Under the pieces are notes generated by a model that was not told the origin of the DNA, did no database searches, and was given only the letters and a program-made list of their open reading frames with translations. Below are positions 28,224 to 38,900 of a stretch of DNA of 64,000 nt, one piece after another. The translations under genes and the position numbers were made by a program. Source of the DNA: Candidatus Omnitrophota bacterium. Its GTDB lineage: Bacteria > Hinthialibacterota > Hinthialibacteria > Hinthialibacterales > JAKPRU01. The stretch's first letter is position 1. The number at the start of each line of letters is the position of its first letter. The stretch spans positions 1 to 64,000 of the forward strand of contig JAKQSI010000082.1 in the NCBI GenBank assembly GCA_029570205.1, given 5' to 3'.

Positions 28224-30479
28224 ATGAGTAATTACACAAAACGATTCATGGAATGTTTCATCCTTCTGACCCTCGTTGTGACGGCCATTGTTCATCACCT
28301 GGATTCAAGACGCTACGAGGAATTGCGCGCCAGTGCCAAAGGACTGCCCGCTGTCTTGAACCAGGATATCTATAATCGGATCGGTCCAGGGGAGACAACG
28401 GCATACCGGGATTTTTTCGCCAAGTATGAACAACGGATTCCTTCCTCCATCCAATTGACCGAACTGCTTGCAGATCGCGAAGGACTACTGCAGGGCTTCC
28501 CGGCTGTGGACGAAGCCCCGGAACCTGTAAAAGACATATTTCGAAACTTGAATGCGCTTCAGGACGATTTGGCGAATCTGCTGAAAAAAGGACCGTTCAT
28601 CCTATCGAAAAACGAGAGTGGATTCGATTCGGCTGAATATGGCCACTATCCCTCGATCCAAGCAGATGTACGCTCTGTCATGCTGTGGATTCGAATGGTT
28701 GCTATGCAGAAGTGGTTGCAGGGATCGCGCGATGAAGCCATACGTCTTCTTGCAAACATATTTTACCTGGGAAACTCTTTCCGTAGATCACCAGATTCGC
28801 AAGAATGGATCTTCGAGGAGATGTGCACGAATGGTTTTGCCGGAATGAATCTCATTACCTGGAATGATCCATCACCCGGAAATAATCGGCTCATCGCGCA
28901 ATGCCTCGAGGAAATTCACGAAGACGACTGGACACCCAAGGGTCAGAGGATCCCGCAATTACGATATTATCTTGAGCATATATCGCGTACGGAATTCAGA
29001 TATAATGATGAATTGGTAGCCGTGCTGAATATCCTTTCCTCCGTGTATGACAAGTCGCGGACGGAGATGACGGATATGTTCCTTAAGGCGGGCATGATCC
29101 CCTCGGGGAATGTATCTTATGGCCGCATGGGAAGTCTCGCAAGGAAATGGACAACCGAACCCGCGATGCGGAAACGCGCGGAAAGAATTCCCGATTCTTT
29201 TTTTGAAACCGACCCCCTGCTTTCCGCAGAGACGATCAAGAAATTTCCACGATTGATCTATCTTTCTTATCGTTATGACGATGAGAGATTCTATATTCAA
29301 CGTGACTTCTCGGATGCGGCCCGTCGCAATCGGGCCAAGGCGCTCAAGGCCGCCTACGCAGCCCGTATCTGGCGCGACGAACACGGAGCCTGGCCCACTC
29401 CCGAGCAGTTTGCCGCGCTCACGCCGCAAAGCGCCTCGTTGGTATTGTATGTCACTTCGGAACCCAGACTGCTGATTAGACAATTCATGAGGATACATGG
29501 AATTGACGAATATTTTCTACCTGACGAATGGAATCGGTCCTATTGTATCGGTTACATAGACGTGCCGAAGTTGGATTATTTGCAGGGCTTAGCGACCGGG
29601 TATGGTTACAGCTACGGGGTCTCAGGGGATCTGCAATTCAGTCGATATGATTGGATCGACACGGATGAATCGAAGTATCAGGCCTTATCGGAACGGAGTC
29701 GCGATCTCCTTGCAGCGAGAGAACAGGAAATCCATCAGAAGATTGAGGGGGCGAGTGTTACAGCCTCCGTACTGCTGCCGAATCCGCCGAAGAAGTTGCC
29801 GGCTGTGCTGTCCGCGCGTCATCGTTGGCGCAGCACTCCTGACATCAAGGAAGTTCGAACACTCCCGGAGTGCGATGCAGTAGTGGTTTGTCCTATACCC
29901 CGACCGGAGATTAAGAACAAACCGTGGTGGGCAGCTGCTCACCAAATCGCCCCACGGGAGGAGATATCTCCAACGCCGACATCAATACCCACGACCCTTG
30001 AAGCAGTGCCTCCGATGATGTTCACCCCCACGCCGACACCGAACCCGGACATCAGCAGCGACGTGATCTATTCCACCACTGCACCGCACCAGGCCCTGAT
30101 GAACTGGGCTTCGGGAATTTTCAAAGCGTTCACGCCATTAGTGGTATCGGTTACGGAAGTCTGTCCGCCACCACAAATGCCAGACTATGAGAGCCTTAAC
30201 AATGGCGCATTTGCTTTGACGATGTACAACAGAGTCGCTGTGAAAGGCGCAATCACGGCTCACGATTGGCACAAAACGATGGAAAATATTCAACACTGGC
30301 CCGATCCCGCGCAGGGTCAACCGGCGGTAGTCGTCGGACTAAAATTCCCCAGACGGTCCTTCTGGGTCACACATCCCGGACCGGATGGTGTCTCAGATGG
30401 CCCCGGCCTTGTCTATGACCCGAGCAACGGGATCAAAAGCGCGGGCGATATTGTGCAGCTGGCGGGAATGGAGTACTGA
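28224..30479 (+). CDS. Membrane-anchored protein with a pilin-like C-terminal motif
   Basis: A 751-residue protein. One membrane segment lies near residues 9-26 (MECFILLTLVVTAIVHH); the remainder would be outside the inner membrane. It has no clear family. A Pro/Thr-rich linker (TPTPTPNPD, around residue 610) separates a helical N-terminal part from a C-terminal domain. That domain ends YDPSNGIKSAGDIVQLAG, very close to the end of the pseudopilin at 312-866. AAGGGG precedes the ATG at 28224. It is probably part of the GntR-ABC operon, 13 bp after the permease. A partner or cargo of the transporter is an inference. Confidence 0.75.
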   Translation: MSNYTKRFMECFILLTLVVTAIVHHLDSRRYEELRASAKGLPAVLNQDIYNRIGPGETTAYRDFFAKYEQRIPSSIQLTELLADREGLLQGFPAVDEAPEPVKDIFRNLNALQDDLANLLKKGPFILSKNESGFDSAEYGHYPSIQADVRSVMLWIRMVAMQKWLQGSRDEAIRLLANIFYLGNSFRRSPDSQEWIFEEMCTNGFAGMNLITWNDPSPGNNRLIAQCLEEIHEDDWTPKGQRIPQLRYYLEHISRTEFRYNDELVAVLNILSSVYDKSRTEMTDMFLKAGMIPSGNVSYGRMGSLARKWTTEPAMRKRAERIPDSFFETDPLLSAETIKKFPRLIYLSYRYDDERFYIQRDFSDAARRNRAKALKAAYAARIWRDEHGAWPTPEQFAALTPQSASLVLYVTSEPRLLIRQFMRIHGIDEYFLPDEWNRSYCIGYIDVPKLDYLQGLATGYGYSYGVSGDLQFSRYDWIDTDESKYQALSERSRDLLAAREQEIHQKIEGASVTASVLLPNPPKKLPAVLSARHRWRSTPDIKEVRTLPECDAVVVCPIPRPEIKNKPWWAAAHQIAPREEISPTPTSIPTTLEAVPPMMFTPTPTPNPDISSDVIYSTTAPHQALMNWASGIFKAFTPLVVSVTEVCPPPQMPDYESLNNGAFALTMYNRVAVKGAITAHDWHKTMENIQHWPDPAQGQPAVVVGLKFPRRSFWVTHPGPDGVSDGPGLVYDPSNGIKSAGDIVQLAGMEY

Positions 30480-30579
30480 TTAAGAATTACGAATCCGAAC
30501 AATAAATAGCAGGCAGATGGTTTGACTATTGAATTGATTAAGCTGGACTGCATGACCATGACAAAACCGGATGCACGTT

Positions 30580-30808
30580 CACTGAATCAGGAAACTTTCG
30601 AACCGGATTCGCCCAAGTACAGTCCCGAGTTGAATCCCGACGAGTTCCTGAATCACGATATAAAACAGAATGCACTGGGTCGTCGGCGTGCGGCCGACCG
30701 AGAGGACACGGCTGTCAATGTGCGCGGCTGCCTGTGGAGCGCCCAGAAACAAGCCCTATCGCGCACAAGTTGTTTCACTCACATTCGGTCCGTTACGCGA
30801 TGGAGTAG
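30580..30808 (+). pseudogene. IS630-family transposase C-terminal remnant, frameshifted
   Basis: The frame reads YSPELNPDEFLNHDIKQNAL, the DDE-domain end of IS630-type transposases. Near 30753 the similarity moves to another frame that continues as KLFHSHSVRYAM and ends at 30808. Only the last part of the transposase is present, and no second end or target duplication was found. The first part of the 30480-30826 gap shows nothing else. Confidence 0.8.
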
Positions 30809-30826
30809 ACAACGTTTTCCTGTCTG

Positions 30827-31552
30827 CTATTTAGTGTTTGGAGTGATAATTCCGTCTCCGCTTGTCCCGTTGTTTTCTTCCTTTGTGACCTCTGCAAAAA
30901 TCTCCTCTTTTGATTTCCCCTCTTCCACTTTGCCGTGGAAAAATCCCTGTGCGAACAGTATCACCATCACTCCCCAAAACAGCCAGTGCGGCAGCGGAAA
31001 GCCGGTGGCCTCCAGGCACAGCTTCAGTCCGATCCATCCCACCAGGCAATAGGCAGCGGCTACCAGGCCCGGATACAGGTCCAGAAGTCGGAGGAATCCC
31101 CCTGCTACAAAACGCATTGCGATAATCCCCAACACTCCGCCGGTGTAAATAACCCATATCTTGTTGGACAATCCCACAGCCGCCAGGATGGAATCAACCG
31201 AGAAAGCCACGTCGGTCAGTTCTACCACAATCACGGTTCCCCAGAATCCTCGACCAAAACTGCGTTTCGTGGTCCCCCCCGTGGAGGAATGACGGAAAAA
31301 ATGACCGATGGAGATATACAGCAGGTACAGCCCGCCGGCCAGCTGGAAATACCAGAAACGAATCAGATGCTGGGCGATCAGAATGGCGATCAACCGAAAA
31401 ACAAATGCCCCGATAATCCCGTATTTGAGCGCCTTTTTTCTCTGTTTGCCCGGGAGGTGCCGGACCAGAATCGCCAAAACCAGCGCATTGTCTGCAGACA
31501 GCAACCCTTCCAACAAAACCAGCGTAACAACCACAACAAAATCATGAAGCAT
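30827..31552 (-). CDS. TerC-family integral membrane protein
   Basis: A 241-residue protein with about seven membrane helices. The TerC signatures LLSADNALVLAILVRHLP and VELTDVAFSVDSILAAVG provide the conserved acidic residues in the membrane. The family is tied to metal or tellurite resistance and to metal supply for secreted proteins. I chose the ATG at 31552 because the first helix begins there; the open frame reaches 31657 with no helix. It is divergent from fliG. Confidence 0.9.
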   Translation of the reverse strand: MLHDFVVVVTLVLLEGLLSADNALVLAILVRHLPGKQRKKALKYGIIGAFVFRLIAILIAQHLIRFWYFQLAGGLYLLYISIGHFFRHSSTGGTTKRSFGRGFWGTVIVVELTDVAFSVDSILAAVGLSNKIWVIYTGGVLGIIAMRFVAGGFLRLLDLYPGLVAAAYCLVGWIGLKLCLEATGFPLPHWLFWGVMVILFAQGFFHGKVEEGKSKEEIFAEVTKEENNGTSGDGIITPNTK

Positions 31553-31945
31553 TTCCAGACAACATCCTTTTTCATCGGGCCTGTAACAGCACAGAATAGA
31601 TATTTTACCGCTCCCCACGAAGGAATCCCCGTGTTCCCCTGTTTGTTCAATCCCCAATTCGCAATTTCTCTCCCCCGTCTTCCGAAAATCGCCGATAATT
31701 GTCTCAAAAGATACGAATCGGGGCAGTTGAGTACAAAAGCGGATGGGATGGGTGTGACAAACGCGACTTTCTCTGGATCTCCCGGCGTCCAGGGAGAGAA
31801 GGGTGCAGGCATATTCCCGGATCGTGAGGCGTTTTCAGAAGATTGGCGTTCCATGGATTTCCTCTCTCCGGCGACCGGTTTTGCCTTTGGGGGCCGCCGG
31901 CGCTCTCAACATGACAATTATTCCCTGTGCCGGCGCGGAATTCCT

Positions 31946-31974
31946 TTGACCCGCGGGCGGATTCCTGACAAAAT
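31946..31974 (+). promoter_or_regulatory. Possible promoter upstream of fliG
   Basis: TTGACC (31946-31951), a 17 bp spacer and CAAAAT (31969-31974). The -10 box is weak (4 of 6). The rest of the 31553-32084 gap holds no gene that I can support. Confidence 0.35.
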
Positions 31975-32084
31975 AGAGTTACATTGGGTGTAAGATCATT
32001 TCAGGTTGAGGGCCGTGCAGATGCAATCCCGGGTTATTCCCGGTTGTCTTTCTGCCGGTGGAATCAGGCGCACAGCTGACTGTC

Positions 32085-33107
32085 ATGGTTCAGGACAAGA
32101 AACCTTCCGGAGAGATGAAAGGCCGTCGGAAAGCGGCCATCCTGCTAACTCTTCTTGGCGCCGATGTGGCCGCCGATGTCTACCGCAACATGAGCGAAGA
32201 GGACATCGGGCAGATCACCATGGAAATCGCAAATCTGGGATCGATATCGCCGGAAATCACCGGCAAGGTGATAGAAGAGTTTTATCACACCTGTATGGCC
32301 GGGCAGTATATCCACCATGGCGGAGTGACCACGGCGCGAGAGATTCTGGAGAAAGCGCTGGGACCGGCGAAAGCCATCGAAATTATCCAGAAGTTACAGG
32401 GACCATTGCGGGGTGCGCCGTTCGATTTTTTGAGCAAGGCCCATCCGGCACAATTGATGAACTTCCTTCAGAACGAACACCCGCAAACCATTGCCCTGGT
32501 TCTGGCACACCTGGAGTTCGATCAGTCCGCGCAGATTTTGTCCGCCCTTCCGGCGGAACTGCGCAAAGAGGTCGCTGTGCGGATTGCCACAATGGACCAG
32601 ACCGCGCCGGAGGTGATCTCGGAAGTGGAGCGGGTTCTCGAAGGAAAAATCGCAACGGTTCTCTCCCAGGAAACCACAACCGCCAGCGGGATTGAGTCTC
32701 TCGCCGAAATTCTCAACCGCATGGAGGGGTCGTCGGAAAAGACCATCATGGAAAGTCTGGAACGGGAGGATCGCGAGCTGGCCATGGAGGTGAAGAGGCG
32801 CATGTTCACCTTTGAGGATGTGCTGCTTCTGGACGACCGGGCCATCCAGTACATCCTCCGAGAAGTGGATAAGAAGGATCTGGCCATTGCGCTGCGGGGA
32901 GCGAATGCAAATGTCCGAAATAAGATCTTCAGTAATTTTTCCGAGCGAGCCGCCGGGGATCTCAACGAGGAAATCGAGTTTATGGGGCCGGTCCGTATCA
33001 AAAAAGTGGAGGAAGCCCAGCAGAGAATTGTGGAAGTGATCCGCCGCCTGGAGGAATCAGGGGAGATCCTGGTTCCCCGGCCGGGCGATGAAGAGGAGAT
33101 GATTTGA
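32085..33107 (+). CDS. fliG: Flagellar motor switch protein FliG, isolated
   Basis: A 340-residue protein, near the usual length of FliG. It has the N-terminal region (KAAILLTLLGADVAADVYRN), the middle domain with the EHPQTIALVLAHL motif that contacts FliM, and the C-terminal domain with MFTFEDVLLLDDRAIQYILR and DKKDLAIALRGA. In the flagellar C-ring it couples stator ion flow to rotation. No other flagellar gene is in the window, so the flagellar operon lies elsewhere or the protein has another use. Start uncertain: ATG 32085 or GTG 32058, neither with a clear ribosome site. Confidence 0.93.
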   Translation: MVQDKKPSGEMKGRRKAAILLTLLGADVAADVYRNMSEEDIGQITMEIANLGSISPEITGKVIEEFYHTCMAGQYIHHGGVTTAREILEKALGPAKAIEIIQKLQGPLRGAPFDFLSKAHPAQLMNFLQNEHPQTIALVLAHLEFDQSAQILSALPAELRKEVAVRIATMDQTAPEVISEVERVLEGKIATVLSQETTTASGIESLAEILNRMEGSSEKTIMESLEREDRELAMEVKRRMFTFEDVLLLDDRAIQYILREVDKKDLAIALRGANANVRNKIFSNFSERAAGDLNEEIEFMGPVRIKKVEEAQQRIVEVIRRLEESGEILVPRPGDEEEMI

Positions 33108-33195
33108 GCCGTTCGTAAACCTGCCCCCCCTGTATCTTTTCCAGTCTTGGGCAAGACGGTTTTGCGGTCAATCGCGGCTTTCAAAGTAGCATCAA

Positions 33196-33233
33196 AAGGC
33201 CGGTTTCGCGAGCAGGATCGGAAAACCGGCCTT
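33196..33233. terminator. Bidirectional terminator between fliG and the SSS symporter gene
   Basis: Perfect 11 bp inverted repeat AAGGCCGGTTT / AAACCGGCCTT with a 16-base loop, between two convergent genes. It could end both transcripts. Confidence 0.6.
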
Positions 33234-33270
33234 CTGTTCAAGTTTTGTTCCTGGGACCGCCCCGCGTGAA

Positions 33271-34740
33271 TCAGGGGTTCGTTTCTTCAAGTCTGCGGAA
33301 GAACCGCGCGATTTTCTCTTTCTCCGCCTCGGTCGGCCCGAAGAAATATCCTTCCCCAAAGAAGACAAGGAAAGACACGAAGAGCTCGCAGCCGGTGTAA
33401 ATGGCGAACTGGTCGGTCAGCGGTCGCAGAATAGCAAATGTGGCAAGACCCGCAATCACCGAGGCCAGCGCCCCCCGCCAGGAGGATCGCTTCGACAGCA
33501 TCCCAAACAGCAGGGGGATAGTCACCGGCCCCAGCAACGCGCCAAACCACTGGATTGTGACGTTGAATGCCCTCTCCATGGATGGATTCGACAAGACCAG
33601 CATGGCGCTGGCAATCATCAGGAATCCCAGGACAGTGGTGGCGACCAAACCCACTCGAAGAAGATGCAGATTAGGAGCATTCGGATTGAAGTTCCGCTGG
33701 TAGATATCCTTGGTGATTACCGCAGCCAGGGAGTTCAGATCACTGGAGATCATGGACATGGTCGCGGAGAACATGGAAATGACAAGCAGCCCGATGAGAC
33801 CCGGCGCAAGACCTTGGAGCACTTTTGCCGCGACAAGGATGTAAGCATGTTCCGGGCTGGCAATCTCCTTCACATCCAGCAGGATCGGCGCGGCCCATGC
33901 GGGGATGAACAGGACAATGGGATAGACCAGGAAAAGCAGAGCAGACAACAGCGCCGCTTTTTGAGCATCCCGTGGTTTCCCAATGGAATAAAATCGCTGC
34001 GCTAATCCCCAGGTTCCACCGTTGTAACTCAAGGTGGCCACAATCAGATACACAAACACCATCTCCGCCGGAATTGCGCTGCTGAAAAGTCGCCCGTTTT
34101 CCGGCGGAAGTTGTTCCCACATTGCATCCCAGCCGCCGACTGCATTCAGCACCAGGGGGACCAGAAATACCGTAAAGCCCACCTGAACGATGAACTGCGC
34201 CATATCGGTCAGCATGGTGGCCCACAGGCCGCCGATCAGAACATAAATAATCGTGACCAGGCCAACACTGATAATCACCGGTCCGATGGGCCAGCCGGTG
34301 CAGACATTCACCACAACAGAAAGGGCATACAGTTTCACCCCTTCATCGATGAACTTGACGCCGATTCCGCCCCACGCAATGACCTGCCGAATCAGGTTAT
34401 TGTATCGTTCTTCCAGATATTCCACCGCCGAGAAGACTTTCAGTTTGGCCCACCGTGGCGCCCACACAAACGCCCCGATCAGCATTGCGCAAAAAGTCGG
34501 AATCGCAAACAGGGACCAGATACTGAACCCGACATTGTATGCCTGGCTGGCAAATCCGACAAACACCACGGCGCTGTATCCGGCAACATGGTGCGAGATC
34601 GCCGCAATCCACCAGGGCACACCGTGCCCACCGGCGAAATAATCCTCCACTGTTTTTACTTTTGTTTTCGCAATAAATCCCAGGACAAGCATGGCAATTC
34701 CATAGATGACAACAACAGCATAATCAGTAAAAGTCAGCAT
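33271..34740 (-). CDS. Sodium:solute symporter (SSS family)
   Basis: A 489-residue protein with about 13 membrane helices. It starts VVVIYGIAMLVLGFIA, has the early SSS segment EDYFAGGHGVPWW and the helix motif WGLAQRFYSIGKPRDA. The family imports sugars, inositol, sialic acid or other solutes with sodium. It is the last gene of a four-gene minus-strand run with a DegT aminotransferase, a large secreted protein and a Gfo/Idh oxidoreductase, which points to a sugar or cyclitol as substrate (inference). Confidence 0.93.
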   Translation of the reverse strand: MLTFTDYAVVVIYGIAMLVLGFIAKTKVKTVEDYFAGGHGVPWWIAAISHHVAGYSAVVFVGFASQAYNVGFSIWSLFAIPTFCAMLIGAFVWAPRWAKLKVFSAVEYLEERYNNLIRQVIAWGGIGVKFIDEGVKLYALSVVVNVCTGWPIGPVIISVGLVTIIYVLIGGLWATMLTDMAQFIVQVGFTVFLVPLVLNAVGGWDAMWEQLPPENGRLFSSAIPAEMVFVYLIVATLSYNGGTWGLAQRFYSIGKPRDAQKAALLSALLFLVYPIVLFIPAWAAPILLDVKEIASPEHAYILVAAKVLQGLAPGLIGLLVISMFSATMSMISSDLNSLAAVITKDIYQRNFNPNAPNLHLLRVGLVATTVLGFLMIASAMLVLSNPSMERAFNVTIQWFGALLGPVTIPLLFGMLSKRSSWRGALASVIAGLATFAILRPLTDQFAIYTGCELFVSFLVFFGEGYFFGPTEAEKEKIARFFRRLEETNP

Positions 34741-34747
34741 ATCGCAT

Positions 34748-35980
34748 TTACCTGTCGGAGGCGCATCGCCTGATTTTCTCGATCGATTCGATAATCGCGT
34801 TAATGGACTCGTTCTTGGCCAGTAATGCGCGCTGATGGATCATCACCACACAGCGGCTTGCCTCTTCCGCATTCGGGCAGTCCTGAACGCGGAATGTTCG
34901 TCCCGGCGCTCCCGCCACGCTTTTCCTGTCCGGGTTGAACATGGATGTCCGGTAAAGCGTTCGCGGATAGAGCTCGCCTGCAAGGTCTTTTGTGTTGAGC
35001 TCCGCGTTGAGAGTCGCGACAAAATCGGTTCGTGACATGCCCCCGAATTGCTCCGCATCGTAAGCAAACACAAACAAGTGGTAACCGTGCCGACCCGTTC
35101 CGGGCGCCCAGGGGAAGGTTCGAATGCCCGGAATTTGCGCAAGACTTTCGAGCAACCGCTTGCCGGCTTTGGCCCGCCGCTCGGTTTGTTCTTCCAGCCG
35201 GTCAAATTGAGCGAGCAGGATTGCCGCCTGAATCTCGGTCAGAGTGGCGTTTGTCGCCAAGCGATGGTGGTCATACCACTCGCCGCCCCGGATTCGGCCG
35301 AACTTGGAGAGTCCGAAATCCAGCAACTCCGCCAGCTCGGAATTATTCGTAACCACCATGCCGCCTTCGCCGGACGTCATGTTCTTGAACTGCTGGAAAC
35401 TGTACGAACCGCAGTCACCGAAAGAGCCGACTTTTTTGCCGTTCAGAATTGCGCCGTGACTCTGGGCGCAATCCTCGATCACTTTCAGGCCGTGTTTTTG
35501 CGCAATTTCCAGAATGCGCGGCATATCCGCCGGTTGGCCTGCCGTATGGACAACGATGATCGCTTTTGTTTGCGGGGTGACTGCCTGGGCGACGGCATCC
35601 GGGTCCAGGCAGAGGGTTTCACTATGGATATCGGCAAACACCGGCGTTGCGCCGACATTCAGCACAGACATGGGGACCGCTACAAACGTATATGGCGGGA
35701 TAATTACCTCTTCTCCCTCGCCGATCTCGAACGCCCGCAGCGAGAGTTCCAGGGTGACTGTTCCGTTCGCCATTGGGACGCCGTACTTGCAGTCACAATA
35801 CGCCGCAAATTGTTCGGCGATCTGCTGAAGCATCGGTCCCCGTGTGGTTCCGCCCCAATAGGGGCTGTCCAGCACGGCGCGGATATTATCGAGTTCCTCC
35901 TCGCCCCAGATGGGCCATTTGGGCCAAGTTCCTTGAAACGTGGGTGTACCGCCATGAATTGCAAGTTGATTCATTTTCAT
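34748..35980 (-). CDS. DegT/DnrJ/EryC1 aminotransferase, copy 1
   Basis: A 410-residue PLP enzyme. It starts LAIHGGTPTFQGTWPKW, a beginning common among inosose-type aminotransferases. SGEGGMVVTNN and SYSFQQFKNMTSGEGG surround the active-site Lys. Such enzymes transaminate keto-sugars or inososes. A second homologue lies at 40356-41582. The ATG overlaps the upstream gene's stop by four bases (ATGA), and the next gene starts 7 bp beyond its stop. Confidence 0.92.
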   Translation of the reverse strand: MKMNQLAIHGGTPTFQGTWPKWPIWGEEELDNIRAVLDSPYWGGTTRGPMLQQIAEQFAAYCDCKYGVPMANGTVTLELSLRAFEIGEGEEVIIPPYTFVAVPMSVLNVGATPVFADIHSETLCLDPDAVAQAVTPQTKAIIVVHTAGQPADMPRILEIAQKHGLKVIEDCAQSHGAILNGKKVGSFGDCGSYSFQQFKNMTSGEGGMVVTNNSELAELLDFGLSKFGRIRGGEWYDHHRLATNATLTEIQAAILLAQFDRLEEQTERRAKAGKRLLESLAQIPGIRTFPWAPGTGRHGYHLFVFAYDAEQFGGMSRTDFVATLNAELNTKDLAGELYPRTLYRTSMFNPDRKSVAGAPGRTFRVQDCPNAEEASRCVVMIHQRALLAKNESINAIIESIEKIRRCASDR

Positions 35981-38900
35981 TTGACTATTTCCACCTGAAC
36001 CGGAGTGTCAATTTCACGCCGTAAGTCTTTTAAGAAAGCGTACCAATCGTCGCCGTTCTTGAACCGCCCGTCACGGGTCCATCCCCCGACAATGATCAGA
36101 TCCAGCGTGGCTTCACCCGGACTCTGATACCACAGCAATTTCTCTCCGCTCCCATCCTCTTGCTGAACAAGACCCTCCGACGGATAGAGAATCGCCAGTC
36201 CGACTTCACCGGCCCCCATATCCTTCTGTTCCCCCCAGCACCAGAGGATGCGATTCTCCGGGTCCGAGTGTGCCTGTTCGCCCACGATAGTCAGCCCGGG
36301 GCCGAATTCAAAGGGATTTCCATCGAGACTGCGGACTTTCGTGCTGAGCCGGCATTCGCGTCGCCCGGCCCATGCCACCACTCGCGTGGACGCTTGAAAC
36401 TGCCGGTTGCCGAGCTTCCAATGCGGCATGACAATATCCACCAGGGTCCGCACCGGCCCATCCGCGAGGATTCGGAAGTGGGGTTCCGAACGAATATCCC
36501 GGTTCCCGCTTTCGCCGTAAGAATCCACCTGATACGGTTTCCCCTCCTGCCGGATATTCAGCCCGCCCAGTCCCGAAGTCGGGCCGACACTGAGAATATC
36601 CATGCCGTTCTTCTGCATGACATGAGTATTGACCCAGGGGGATTCCATTTCCTGCATGAACAGACAGGGTCTCTTCTTGCCGAACACGTCGATTTTGCCG
36701 AAATAGGAACGGAATGCGCACAGATCGCTTTCCCAGCTGACGTAGAATTTCTGACCAACCTGCGCATGGGCGCGAGGAGTGTAGGCCTGCTGCGCGTCCA
36801 TATCCCCGTATCGAATGGAGACCGCTCGTGTCTCTTTCGGGCCGAGAGAAACCTGGAAGAATATCTCATCTTTCACACTGTCTCCGTCCGGATCGTCCAT
36901 CTGGCTGGGCAGGATTTTTCCGTCGGAATCCACAACGCGAAACGGACTCGTTTTAAAATCTTCAGGAAGATCGGCCAATCGAATCGTGACCGGAACGGAG
37001 GTGCGCGCACGGTCCAGCGGATTGGCGATCCGAACCCCGATTTTCTTCGGTTCGGAGTGTTTCGGTTTCGGCAGTTCCTGTACCTGCTCCAGAAGGGCAA
37101 TAACTCCTTCCATGTATCCCCGGTTGAAAGCGTTATCCAGGGCCTCTCCCAGGGTGGACAAGTCGGCACGACGTTCCGGGATAGAGGTTGCCGCCGCCAT
37201 TTCCTCCAAACGCACAAGAACCGCGTGCATGTAATATTCTTTCAGCAGGTCGGTCACATAACGCAGACGCTCCTGACTCTTGATTTCGCCCAGATGCGCC
37301 TCCATTTCTTCGACCGCTGTCGGAAAGATGGTATCCGCCGCCGAGATTCCCTTTTGCCGAATGGATGCTATCACACTCTGATTGGCGGAGATGACTTTCG
37401 GAAGCAGGTCCAGGTAAAAACTTTGAATCGTCGCGTAGTCCCAGGGAAGCATTTGTACCTGCTGGACATGTTCAGCAACCCGCTCTGGGCTGCCCCGGTT
37501 GTCCAGGTTGACCTCCCATCGGTCAAAGAATCCGTCGCCGTTGGAATCAAAACATTTTGTTTCCGCGAATTTCTGTTCGGACCATAGGTAACCGTGTTCG
37601 ATCCAGCCCCACTCTGCTCCAAAACAGTGGATTCGCTGGTCGATCGGGGAGTAATAAACCTGCCGTTGGTTGGAAGGGCGGCAATCGAATTCACGACGCA
37701 TGTTCCAGCGCCAGGGCGGGCCGCCGGCATTCGCCAGCGTAATGCGTATCCAATCCTCTTCGCTCCAGAATATCCCTTCCCAGCGGCGATTGCAGTCGAA
37801 CTCATCCCAGGAGAATCCTGTCAGGTCCGCCGTGTAATTGTCCGCCAGGGCAAGGATTTCGTTGTGGGAAATCCGCTGCACGGTCTGGGGCGGACGGCGT
37901 TTCGGATTGAAATAATCGAATCCCTGGTAGGGCAACGACCCCACCAGCGTGAACCCGAAGTCGTAATCCAGCTGATTCTTCTCGTTGCTGTCGTTGTCGA
38001 TATCGAAACTGTATCGGACATTGCTTACTTGAACCGGTTTGATCGGATTCGGCCCCCAAATCTCGTCATAGCTGTTTGCGTTGTTTTCCGGTTCCGGAAC
38101 CGCGCTGACCCGCACGACGCCTTCGGACCAGCCATCCCCGTCCAGGTCATGGAACGAAAAGGGGCATTCCGAATAGGGCAGCCAAGTGTCGGTCAGCGGA
38201 TCGTACTTCTGAAGAAAGAAAATATCGTCGCCGTACATATCTGAGGCAAACGCTTCCCGGTATTCGTAATTCGCCACAGACCACATCCGGTTGTCGTCGT
38301 CAACGTCTTCCCAGAACCATCCCCACACCAACTCGCCATTGCGGTAATAGCGCAGGTCCATTTCATCCGCATCGCCATCCCCATCGTTGTCGATCCGGTC
38401 CAGCATCCGGTCGATTTCCCCGTTCGCGTCGTAGTCGGCAAGATAGCAATCGCTGTCTTCATCGCCGGTGATAGCCTCGGCGGTCATATCGTCATCGTCG
38501 TCAATCACCCGCACCGCAATCGGGAAGAGCGGGCATTCGGCGGCCTGTTTGGGATTGGCAAACTCGCCGCCCCGACCGGGAGCGCGCCGAGCGGTTTCGT
38601 CAAGGATCAGTTCATCCGAGTCGCCGTCTCCGTCCACATCAACCCTCTCTTTGAGCCGTTTGAGATTGAGCAACAGGATATAGGCATCACCGCTCACATC
38701 TTGAATTTGTGAGTTTGCGCTTGCCAGACCGTTCGGGCTGACTTGAAGCGCTTTTCCGTTTAAGGTTACGGTGATGTTCTCGTCCGCATCCAACTGCGCG
38801 ACAAGCCAGATTCCGTCGTCTTCTTTGGCCGTGTGCGATTTCCAGGAAACCTTTTTATTGTTCGACTCAAGTAATTGGTCCCGGTGAGGCTCCTCGGAAT

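Noticed and set aside
30809-31052. Continuation of the IS630 frame to 31052.
   Set aside because: After the frameshift the frame is antisense to terC, so it is not transposase sequence.
35048-35998. Plus-strand frame opposite a DegT aminotransferase.
   Set aside because: The minus-strand aminotransferase is clearly coding over the same bases.
36160-37587. Long plus-strand frame opposite the 1037-residue gene.
   Set aside because: Its sequence lacks any family pattern and lies antisense to a clear signal-peptide protein.
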